This document shows, piece after piece, positions 54,336 through 64,000 of a stretch of DNA of 64,000 nt. The notes beneath the pieces were generated by a model. That model ran no database searches. It saw only the letters and a program-made list of their open reading frames with translations, and was not told the DNA's origin. The position numbers were made by a program, and so were the translations under genes. This DNA comes from Sternotherus odoratus (lineage: Eukaryota; Chordata; Testudines; Kinosternidae). Numbering within the stretch: the first letter of the stretch is position 1; every line of letters starts with the position of its first letter. The stretch is taken from positions 19,692,756 to 19,756,755 of the forward strand of contig JAVMKO010000017.1 in the NCBI GenBank assembly GCA_032164245.1. The letters run 5' to 3'.

Positions 54336-56048
54336 ACTTGGCACTGTCTCTTTCCCTTCCTAAGTAGATATGCTGACTTCTCTCCCACACCTCCAGTTTA
54401 ATAACACAACTGGTTCTATGGCAGGATTTTTGTATTATCTCCTTTCGTAACACACTGAGATGATGCTGATCATGGATGTGATTTATCTGGAACATCACAC
54501 GCTGAAATAAAAGCACCTTTTAGGTGATTGCTCTTTCAATACCACCCTGTGTTTCATGTGGTCCCGTTAACTCTACAAGTGGAAAGCATTGGGATGAATG
54601 GATGCAGTATGCTTTTTGATGCATCACCACTTTTCCTTAAAGGGCTGCATCGTTTTTTGATTGTACATTCAAATAGTCATACATACTTTCTTTTACTTTT
54701 TCTTTTACAATGAAATGCCAAGGAAATAGGAGTACTGTATAGATGATATCCTTAAAGTGAAACTTGATGGAATTGGGAGCAGGGTATTCTCAGTGATAGT
54801 CTGTCCTCTCAGGATGGCATGTAAAATACATGTCTTTATCCAGGCTTTCCTTTAACTACAATTTCTGGATTTTCTTTATTTAATCTGCTTCCTGTTGTCC
54901 ACCCTCTTGGGTTCTTTCAGGGAAGCTGAGACCGTTTCTATGAGGAGGCACAGAGGAAGCGCTCCCCATTCTTGTGATAATTAGTTTTCTCTTGCATGGT
55001 ATAAAACATGGTACCTAAATACCTCAGTGATGTGGACACTATACATAATTTCAGCATTATTAATAATGTCATAGCAACAGCAGAAGTAATGTGCTGTTGA
55101 TCAGATTATAGATGCATAACCTGGAAAATCCAAAACTTTGTTTCCTAAAGATATTGTAACTTGGCCAGGGTGCACGCATGTAACTTGTTACTATATATGT
55201 TGTTGCATTTATGCTGTAAAGGTGAAATGGAATGCTAAAATAAAAGTTTGAGTAAATACATGTGCCTAGAATTAACCCACAATTTTTTTCCATGCTTTGA
55301 GGGACGCTCCGCCATATTTTTTAATTTTTAGAATTTTATAGAGCTCCCTACAATTGTTTACTATTCTGGGTTTACCAGAGATGGCCTAGAATGATGCATT
55401 CTGGGATATCATAGGTACCAGATGTACACAAGCTTTGATATTGATGTTGTGGCATCTCTAGCAAAGCAAAAAGAGCAGTGTCTGGTTGGTTTTTTTTTTT
55501 TTTTTTTTTTTTTCCAAAGTTCAGTGAAATTTGAAATTATGTGTTGACACTTTATCCTCCAATATCTCTAGCAGCCTTATTAGTGGGGGACAGTTGACAC
55601 ATTCCTGGACTTCCCTCTTTACGTTTAGCTCACATTTAAGGAAAAATTCCAGTGCAAAGTTAAAGCTTGTAAGTAAACTTGAATTATAAAGAACTAAGCT
55701 CTGAAGAAAATGTATGTTAAAATTAAATGTACGTTAACAGAAAGCTGCTGTGTTGATGGCTGATACAAAGTGGGATTGAAAGTATTTATTTTCCCTTAGA
55801 AAGCATTGAAAATGTAGGTTGTTTTGTGCAGTCCAGTTATAAGGGGTAAATTACTTGCAGGTGCCTCGGGCAGGTCTTTCAGTAGTTGAGTAAGTGGGTT
55901 TGGACACTCATCCTTTCATGATAAATGACCTATCAGCGTGCCACAGTTTGTAAGGAAGTGGAATTCCATGAAGACCTTTTCTCCCCTGTTCCAAATGAAC
56001 TTAGAGAATACCACTATAGTAGGACAATTACCTCCTATGTCTTACATA

Positions 56049-56254
56049 CAGGCGACTCTCATCTTAGACGGGGATTCTGTTCCGCGGTTAGTGCATAAAG
56101 CAAAAAACCACGTATAGTGAAACTCTCATTGAGTTGAATGGCGGGTAGAATCGCCCGCACTACAGATGCAGTTTTAAAATTATTTTTATTTTTTTGCTGA
56201 CCGCGCAAAGCTGAATTTGTGCATGTTAAATGTGCCTAAGATGCAACTCGCCTG
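56049..56254. mobile_element. Tc1/mariner-type MITE with TA target site
   Basis: Starts caggcgactctcatcttaga and ends taagatgcaactcgcctg, with TA on both sides (56047-56048, 56255-56256). About 20-nt imperfect terminal inverted repeats, no coding frame. Related in style to Tigger MITEs. Confidence 0.8.
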
Positions 56255-56469
56255 TACAATACTTTTGTTAATACACCTCAGAATTTTCATTGCATTGTTG
56301 GCTCATATTCAATTTGTAATCTATTATAACCCACAGATCCCTTTCAGCAATCCAATTGCCTACCAAGATATTTCCCGTTTTGTATTTGTGCATTAATTTT
56401 TTACTTCCTCAGTGTAGTACTTCACACTTATCTATACTGAATATCATATTGATTTCAGACCAATTTTCC

Positions 56470-56975
56470 AATTTGTCATGGTCATTTTGAATTCTAATCC
56501 TATCCTCCAAAATATTAAGACTAAGGGAGGATACGAGAGGTATATAAAATTGAGTGGTGTGGAGAAAGTGAATAAGGAAAAGTTATTTACTTGTTCCTAT
56601 AATATAAGAACTAGGAGCCACCAAATGAAATTCATGGGCAGCAGGTTTAAAACAAATAAAAGGAAGTTCATCACACAGTGCAAAGTCAATCTGTGGAATT
56701 TCTTGCCTGAGGAGATTGTGAAGGCTAGGAACATAACGGTTTAAAAGGGAACTGGATAAATTTATTGGAGATTAAATCTATTAATGGATACGGAATGGTG
56801 TCCCTAGCCTCTGTTTGTCAGAGGGGGGTGATGGATGGCATGAGAGAGATCATTTTATCATTTCCTGTTAGGTTCACTCACTCCAGGGCACCTGGCATTG
56901 GCCACTGTCGGTAGACAGGATACTGGGCTGGATGGATCTTTGGTCTGACCTCGTTTGGCCATTTTTATGTTCCAA
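56470..56975 (+). mobile_element. CR1 LINE 3' fragment
   Basis: On the + strand the ORF2 end (aactaggagccaccaaatga, gaaattcatgggcagcaggt) runs into the 3' UTR (gtccctagcctctgtttgtc; ctggcattggccactgtcgg; gatactgggctggatggatc). Ends near tttttatgttcc. Short open frames, no full domain. Confidence 0.8.
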
Positions 56976-57969
56976 ATTCCAACCTCTCCCAGCTTAGTTT
57001 CATCGGCAAATTTGATAAGTATATTCTCACTCCATTATCCAAGTCATTAATGAGAATACTGAATAGTAATGGACCCAGGACAAACCTCTGTGGGACTCCA
57101 CTAGGTGCATCTTCCTAATTTTACAGCAAACCATTGATAACTTTTTTTTAATGTGTTTTTTCAACCAGTTGTGTACCCCTTTTATAGTACCTTCATTTAG
57201 TTTGCTTATTTTATTTGGATTTTAATTACCATGTATGTACAGCTTGAAAATTTTGTGAAACATCTACTAGCCCAAGGACTGAGCCTACCAAAGAGGGTGT
57301 AAAATACCAATTCTGCCATGTTCCTCACAATTTAAAGAAATAACAGTTATTTAGAGAGAGTGAAAGTGACAAAGACTACTAAAATATAGAAATCTCCCCT
57401 TTTGATAACCTTAGTTGAAATTCTCTAAACCAGAACAACAATATTTCTTAATTATGTACAGTAGCACTCCTTTTGTGCCAAAGGTAAAAGTAAATTTGCT
57501 TTGGAACCATAATCCTTACTTTACTGACTCTGGTTTCTATTTGAAATATATAACAGTGCACTAAAGAAGCTTTATCATTTTCCTATATTGTACATTCTTG
57601 GGAGGAATGGGCAAAGGAATGCTTCTGGGGGGAAAAAAGGTGCTAAGATAAGTTACTAGTTATTCTATAAGATTTATAATATAAAAAATAAAACTTAAAA
57701 ACCAAATGATCTGTTTTGTATATTTTACCTAGAATTTAATTATAGATTGTTATCTATTCATAAGCTTTCCCTATCATTACTTACCATTTAAACATATTGA
57801 TCTGTATTTACTGGTGTCCCACAGCCCCTTTTTTAGGTTATGCCAGCACAGAGAGATTGCAAAGCAGCCATAAAGCCCCTTGAGAATGCTGCTTGTAAGG
57901 TGGGACTCTGACATGCTCAGAGCTGGCTCCATTGACTTCATGCCTCCCCAGTACAGAGTACTGAAGATG

Positions 57970-58165
57970 GATAGATCAGTGGTTTGAGCATTGGCCTGCT
58001 AAACCCAGGGTTGTGAGTTCAGTCTTTGAGGAGGGCTATTTAGGGATGGGGGGCAAAAATCTGTTGGATGATTTAATTGGGGATTGGCCCTTCTTTGAGC
58101 AGGGGGTTGGACTAGATGATCTCCTGAGGTCCCTTCCAACCTTGATATTCTATAATTCTATGAAA
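57970..58165 (+). mobile_element. tRNA-derived SINE (Cry-SINE-like)
   Basis: Box A region atagatcagtggtttgagca, box B gttgtgagttcagtctttga, then ggcaaaaatctgttggatga and the CR1-like tail ggttggactagatgatctcc to attctataattctatg. Essentially full length and on the sense strand of CRK. Confidence 0.88.
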
Positions 58166-59546
58166 AGCTGTACAGGTGATGAAAGAAATGGAAATATGCT
58201 ATTTTGAAGTTCTTGAGGTAAATTAATGTCAATGGCTGAGAGCGGATAAAAAGCATTTTTTTAAAAAAGGTCAGTGTAATCAGGAAGGCAAGATGGTTAG
58301 CGCTCAGGAATAGCATTAACTATGACTTCCAAAGCAGAAAAATCACATAGAGAGTGGGAGCTGATTAACAGCAGATTGTTTCAAACATGATACGACTATG
58401 ACAATTATGCAGTGTTGTGCACAGAAAACTACAGTAAAATCAGTGATAATTTCTAGAGTTGCCAACGAACTCTGACAATATTCCCAAGCATGACATTTGC
58501 TCAATAACGGTGGACTTCGGTACTAACATTGGGGATGATGATAGAGTGGATAAAGCAATGGGCAAGCATGACCTTGGTTTCTAAAATCAGAATGGCGAAA
58601 GACTGATAGAATTGTCTGGTATAAGGCTTACAATTGGTTGAACACTGGTCCCAGAAAAAATTATACATAAAGTAACTTGAAATTTCCCAAATGGAGTGGC
58701 AGCATTAGATGACAAAGGAGCCTGAAAGCTCTCAATAGCTGTTCTGGAAAAAAATCATTTGCTAATGAAAGCAGTGTTAATATACTATATCTAATCCATA
58801 GTGTGTTGCAGCATTTCAGTCTGGAGGTGATATACATGGATCATTTTGGCCAGATCATCATCTGGAAAGTAGGTGTGAAGTTCTACTACCCAGCTGAAGG
58901 TAGAAAAAGGCATATTTTACCACTGATACCACATGGGTGCCTTGATCTAGTGATGAGCTGAACAGGACTTGAAGCTTTGTACCATTTTGATGAATAGGGG
59001 TTAGATGCTTTCTGTGGAAGAGGAAAATCAGCATCTTGTTTTGTTCTCTGAAACATTTTCCCCTTTCCCTAATTACTTTTGCTTAAACTAAACTCAGGCA
59101 AGACCAATGTAAACTGATCTCTTGAAGATGTTATGATATCCTAGTCATAGCATTGGCTGCCTCTATGGAAAATTACATACAGCTGAATGTCACCAGCATA
59201 TTGCTGGTAATGAAGCACATGATGTCTTGCCTCTTCAACTCTTATGTAGATATTAGGTGGGAAGAGAGGATAAATCTTGAGGGGAGAGGAGAGATTCTTG
59301 TGGGCCTCATGAGGTAAAGGTTTTGGTATTACCTGTTTGGGTTCTGTTCGAGAATATGTAATTCTGTACTGTCTGCTACCATGCATGGTGGTCACCAGCA
59401 CCTTATGATCAACTGTCCTGAAAGATGCATTAAAGATTGAGTAATATGAATGTTGACCTATGGTCTCTGGAGGAGAGTTTCAAAGGCACAAATAAAAGTT
59501 AGATCCCTAACTCCTATTGAAAGTCATTTGACGTTAGGCCACCTAA

Positions 59547-59700
59547 GGCCAGATTTACAAAAGTAGTTTGGCACCTAATAATGCAGACAGGCATCTGGTA
59601 GGATTTACAATACTGAGGTTGGTTGCCTAATATGACTAGACTCTCCAGTAAATCCCACTGTAATGTTAGGTGCCTAAATACCTTTGTAAATCTGACCCCC
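59547..59700. repeat. Palindromic DNA element, 'gcctaaatacctttgtaaat' type
   Basis: Left end ggccagatttacaaaagtag; right end gcctaaatacctttgtaaat then ctgacc. The ends mirror each other with gaps, and the interior has ggcacctaa and ttaggtgcc. Probably a non-autonomous hAT member. Confidence 0.6.
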
Positions 59701-61509
59701 AATCACCATTTGTGCCTTTGAAAATCTCCCCCTATATTCATTGTCATAGGTCATCATTTAGTGCTATTAGGGCTGTATCCTAGTCTGAAGCTTAATTGCA
59801 ATGAATCCAAGATGTTGGCAGATGTTGCATGCTCTTGGAGTCTGGCTGTGTCTAATCTCTCAATGATTTTTTTACTAGCAATTGAGTTTTTCTGTGTCTA
59901 GCATTGTTGCATCCACCTAATGTCTAGTGCTTGGAAAACTGGGACCAACATATTATCTGTTTTGGTCAACAAGTTGTTATACTGTTTTACCAGCTCATCA
60001 GCCTTGTTTTGTCTTTCTAGGAGATGTTGGAAATGTAAATAATCCAAGAGTTTCAAGCAGGTTTGGCTCATTCCCTTTGTGAGATAGAAGGAAGGCTTTG
60101 GTCTTTCCCTAGAAGAAGTGGCAATAAGAACAGGAAAGCAAAACCATTCATGTACCATGACCACTTCTAAACCAACAATCAGGTTCAGCATGTGGATCCA
60201 GCGATGGCATGTGTGTGCAAGACATTCTGGATGTTGAAATTATTGCATATTGCTGGAGTTCAGTTGTCTTATCTCTTAATAATTTTGACTAGAAATTGAG
60301 AGGTTTCCTTCATCTACTATTATGGAACCAGCTATTGTTTTATTTTATACCTAGATTATAATCTAGATTATAATTTATACATGATCTAACACTATGGGGC
60401 TGTGATTTATGACACTTGTATGGCAATGACATTTGTATGGCAATACAAATAATACTATTAATAATATTAACTTCCTGAGGGTTAGGCAGAATACTTCATT
60501 TTTTAGTAATATTAGTAGGCTTGCTTTTCTATGGAAAGTGATTTTTGATTTTAATTGGAAAGGGGCAGCGTTCTTTATTGTCATTCACTAGGCAGAATGG
60601 GAATGCAAAATATGGATCTGTTTTGCGCTGGTGGCTCACATATTTCTTAGGTCTTGATCATGATTTTGGGCCATACTCTACACAGATGGTTAAATGACTA
60701 ATGCACTCTGGTTTAGTTTAAAGTTTTCTGCTTTAATAATGAATTCCTCACATATTTGGTTGCTCTTTTCTGTAAAGTAGGATCAGCATGCTTTCTTTTG
60801 ATGTTTGGATTATTCAGTTTGGGTTAAATAGGCAGTTCACTATACAGTATAGTTCTGCTGGCCATGGTTTATGCTGTGGTGATAATGGAGGAATAAGTCC
60901 TCTACTTTTATTATGAGAAATCTCTGTGCTGTTAATGGATGGATTCAAACTGGATTTCTTAGTATCAATACTCTATTTGCCTACATATGAACTTCATCTG
61001 ACAAAAGTTGTAAGTGAACTGTACTGCTCTATGTGGAGGACCAGCAAATTGGATCAATGTTTCCACAAGCTCAGTAGGTTTGGCTCATTCCTCTGGACCC
61101 TTCCCCCCCACCCCTCTCCCAGCCATATCACACTGTAAACCCTTGTGCAAGTTGCAACCCACTCTCATTTCTAGGTGTCGGTCAATATTACCGTTTCCCC
61201 AGATTCCTGCTAATTAGGGGTTCAGATTCTTTTCCCCCAACTGCATTTTTCCAAACGTCATCTTTTTGTTTTTACTGTTTCTAATTGCTAGGTCCCTTTT
61301 TATTCTCTTACCTCTCTGGTGTTCAATTCCTTTCAGTTTCATATCTTTAAATTGCAGTAGTGTGCTGTTTACCTCCTCTTCTGGATCATTTAATTAAGTA
61401 GTTAAATAAATCAAGTCCTAATTTTGATCAGTATGGTGTCTCACTAGACTCACATTGGTAGTAACAATGCTTGTCTTTCATAACCCTTTTTACTGAGCAG
61501 AGCCTTACA

Positions 61510-61795
61510 GGGTATGTCTACTTAGTATTCTGGAGCCTGCCTGTGAGAGTGAGCATCCCAGTCCGGGTTGACTAGTGCTCTAAAACTAGCTGTATAGACA
61601 GCACTTTTTAATTGTGGCTTGGGTTCTTCAGCCCATCCCCTCCGTAGGGTCCAGAGCCTGAGCTATAGCCTGAGCTGCAACTTCAAAGTGCTGTCTATAC
61701 AGCTGATTTTAGAGTGCTGTCATGCGCCCTGTTTACCCAAATCTGTCAACCCAGGCTGGGAGGCTTTGTCGTGTAGACATGCCCACAGACTACAC
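61510..61795. mobile_element. Non-autonomous DNA transposon, 'gggtatgtctac' ends
   Basis: Left end agggtatgtctacttag and right end gtcgtgtagacatgccc. Mirrored inner text: gctgtatagacagcactttt against agtgctgtctatacagctga. No coding frame. Confidence 0.7.
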
Positions 61796-62116
61796 AGGTG
61801 TGAGTAGAAACCAGACCCAAATCTCGACCGTTTACTGACACTGTGTCTCAGTGTGCCAAATATTAGTGCTTGGCTAAACTGTTAAATAGCACTAATCTAG
61901 CATTTGTAAAGCATGTGTGTGAGTCCTGAATGCTTTGTGCTCAAACCCTGCTGCTGATGCATGATTTTTTGGGGAGATTGGAGGGTAGGATTTGTGACAG
62001 TTGCATATAATAGAACTTGGTTATGCCCTTTTTTAAAAAGAGAAGAACGGTCAAAACAAAATCTAAGAAATCACACACAAAAAAACAAATTAAAATTGTT
62101 TAGGTTCCATCGACAC

Positions 62117-62425
62117 CAGGGGTAGGCAACACCAGGGGTAGACAGCACGTGTGCTGATTTTCAGTGGCACTCAGACTGCCCGGGTCCTGGCCACCTCTCT
62201 GCCGTGCTTTGTATTTTAATTTAATTTTAAATGAAGCTTATTAAACACTTTAAAACCCTTATTTATTTTATATACAACAATAGTTTAGTTATGTATTATA
62301 GACTTAGAGGAAGATACCCTCTAAAAATCTTAAACTGTGTTAATGGCACACAAAACTTTAAATTAGAATGAATAAATGAAGACTCAGCACATCACTTCTG
62401 ACAGGTTGACGACCTCTGATCTACC
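62117..62425. mobile_element. hAT-like remnant
   Basis: Left end caggggtaggcaac, repeated once within 20 bp; right end caggttgacgacctctgatc. These resemble the ends of a reptile hAT repeat with AT-rich middle. Worn. Confidence 0.5.
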
Positions 62426-62440
62426 CCATTCTCTGAGCAT

Positions 62441-63000
62441 AGAATCATAGAATATCAGGGTTGGAAGGGACCTCAGAAGGTCATCTAGTCCAACCCCCTG
62501 CTCAAAGCAGGACCAATCCCCAACTAAATCATCCCAGACAGGGCTTTGTCAAGCCTGACCGTAAAAACCTCTAAAAGAGATTCTATCACTTCCCTAGGTA
62601 ACCCATTCCAATGCTTCACCACCCTCCTAGTGGAAAAAGTTTTTCCTAATATCCAACCTAAACCTTTCCCACTGCAACATGAGACCATTACTCCTTGTTC
62701 TGTCATCTGGTACCACTGAGAACAGTCTAGATCCATCCTCTTTGGGACCCCCTTTCAGATAGTTGAAAGCAGCTATCAAATCACCCCTCATTATTCTCTT
62801 CTGCAGACTAAACAATCCCAGTTCCCTCAGCCTCTCCTCATAAGTCATATGCTCCAGGCCCCTAATCATTTTTGTTGCCCTTCTCTGTACTCTTTCCAAT
62901 TTTTCCACATCCTTCTTGTAGTGTGGTGCCCAAAACTGGACACAGTACTCCAGATGAGGCCTTACCAATGTCAAATAGAGGGGAACAATCACGTCCAACC
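62441..63000 (-). mobile_element. CR1 LINE 3' part with end of reverse transcriptase ORF
   Basis: The - strand encodes [20 protein letters not shown], then [40 protein letters not shown] and FNYLKGG, the C-terminal end of CR1 ORF2. It continues into the 3' UTR (aggttggactagatgacctt-type text) and an ATTCTATGATTCTAT-like terminus at 62441. The frame is open through this part but the element is 5' truncated near 63000. Confidence 0.92.
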
Positions 63001-63221
63001 AGTGTACTGGATTAAGTGAATACCGAGGAAAAAATGATGTGTTTGCAATCATGTAATTAAACAGACTGTCATAATGTCTATGCACAAGTGAATCGAAATA
63101 AAGTTCCACAAGCAGCCGTACATTTGGCATTATCTAACTCTTGAGGGTTTGACAATACAATCAATTTACATTCTTCTAATTATAGATTTTTTTTAATGTA
63201 ATCAAATATCTGCTATATTGA

Positions 63222-63310
63222 TCTGTAGTGTAGTTGTAGCCGTGTTGGATATTGTGTCCCCGGATATTAGAGACAGAAGGAACAACTTCTGTTGGTGAGA
63301 AAGACAGGTT
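63222..63310 (+). repeat. Left half of a foldback dispersed repeat
   Basis: Reads gtagttgtagccgtgttgga, then ggatattagagacagaagg and aacaacttctgttggtgaga. This is one end of a dispersed reptile element whose other end appears as mirrored text at 63473-63525. The piece usually found in between (ggtgaggtaatatcttttat) is missing here. Confidence 0.7.
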
Positions 63311-63446
63311 TTAGAGCTGTTTGAAATTGCAAGTAAGCACTTTTCATAGAAAAGGACCAGCATGAACAGTACCAAAACGAGTGTAACAGGGAATCAGATA
63401 CTTTTCTGCACTATGTAGTAACAATTTACTTGTTCTTGTCCTGCAG

Positions 63447-63488
63447 GTTGGTGAGCTGGTAAAGGTCACAAAGAAGTTGGTCCAATAA
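63447..63488 (+). pseudogene. CRK: CRK exon 3 start, cut by a repeat
   Basis: A good branch/pyrimidine tract and acceptor (acttgttcttgtcctgcag) precede VGELVKVTK, identical to the start of the C-terminal SH3 domain of CRK. Phase 0 agrees with exon 2. After the ninth codon CRK should continue INVSGQWEGE, but the sequence turns into the repeat (gttggtccaataaaagat), giving KLVQ and a TAA at 63486-63488. The rest of exon 3 is not found up to 64000. As written, CRK-II would lack its C-terminal SH3 domain, while CRK-I would be complete. It may be a lesion, a copied gene fragment within a repeat, or an assembly fault. Confidence 0.75.
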
Positions 63489-63525
63489 AAGATATTATTT
63501 CACTCACCATATCTCTCTAATATTA
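63474..63525 (+). repeat. Right half of the foldback dispersed repeat
   Basis: Reads agttggtccaataaaagata then ttatttcactcaccatatct and ctctaatat. This is the inverted counterpart of the end at 63222-63310. It begins within a few bases of the ninth CRK exon 3 codon. Confidence 0.8.
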
Positions 63526-63604
63526 ATTGAGCAACACTTAAGTAAAATACTAAGGAAATAACTTATTCAAACACTGTTTTTTTTAAAGTGTGATTAATTT
63601 TGGA

Positions 63605-63800
63605 ATGTGGTAAAATATAGACCTAGAATGTAGTCTGACATTTACACCAACTTATTGTATGACTTTGGGAAAGTCACCTAATAACGCTCTGTATTTTTCT
63701 TGTCTGTCAAATGGGGATAATGCTTGCTGTACAAGTCTTAATGTTTGTGAAGTGCTCAGTCATATGGAAGATGCTTTAAATGCTGCTATTTATTACTATT
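63605..63800 (+). mobile_element. MIR-like SINE
   Basis: Core text tgactttgggaaagtcacct, then gtctgtcaaatggggataat and gtgaagtgctcagtcatatg followed by a tail, in the order of a MIR/CORE-SINE consensus. Ancient element on the + strand. Confidence 0.8.
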
Positions 63801-64000
63801 AAAATGTAATACCTTTAACTTGCTCTCACAAACCAGAGAATTTCACCACTGTCACCTATTTCTGTACTGTCTTGCAACACTCCTTTGAGGAACTGTTGAC
63901 ACTGAGCAGGGCTGTTGTATCTGACCTATTATTTCCTAAAATATTTTGCTCAACCTTTTAGTTGTATTTCAGATGTCTCTTTTTTAAAAGAGCTGATACG

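Overview
This is vertebrate nuclear DNA, most likely from a cryptodiran turtle. The genes are split into short exons with GT-AG introns. The introns are full of CR1 LINEs, tRNA-derived SINEs of the turtle (Cry-SINE-like) type with a CR1-like tail, non-autonomous hAT and Tigger-type DNA transposons, a PIF-Harbinger remnant and DIRS-type tyrosine-recombinase retrotransposons. The gene order MYO1C then CRK, both on the + strand, matches the conserved vertebrate block that corresponds to human 17p13.3. The turtle assignment rests on repeat types recognised by eye, not on a search.

Layout. Positions 713-26909 carry the last 14 coding exons of MYO1C (end of the motor, IQ neck and TH1 tail; about 428 residues). 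Two of its introns hold DIRS elements in the sense direction. One (11882-17817) is nearly intact, with inverted terminal repeats, an internal complementary region and open RT/RNase H/MT and tyrosine recombinase frames. The other (about 19301-25285) is an old, broken copy. Positions 29880-33727 hold a broken, rearranged copy of the kinesin-14 gene KIFC1 on the - strand. Its exon blocks are out of order, the P-loop is mostly deleted and a conserved exon is missing. It is interleaved with a TATA-bearing LTR-like repeat and two tandem SINEs. Positions 33780-34860 are a GC/CpG-rich promoter leading into CRK exon 1 (34598-34841). CRK exon 2 lies 18.5 kb downstream (53302-53837).

The most unusual point is at the right end. 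A splice acceptor at 63446 is followed by the first nine codons of CRK exon 3, and the sequence then runs directly into an interspersed repeat, so the frame stops at 63488. As written, the locus cannot encode the C-terminal SH3 domain of CRK-II, while the short CRK-I form would still be complete. This could be a gene lesion, a gene fragment carried inside a repeat, or an assembly fault.

The two long CRK introns hold hAT elements with 8-bp target duplications (one nested in another DNA transposon), a Tigger transposase relic with a related MITE, a 41-bp G-rich minisatellite, an 88-nt perfect inverted repeat, Harbinger relics, an 800-bp solo LTR with a 5-bp target duplication, CR1 fragments and a MIR-like SINE. 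I saw no rRNA, functional tRNA or CRISPR.
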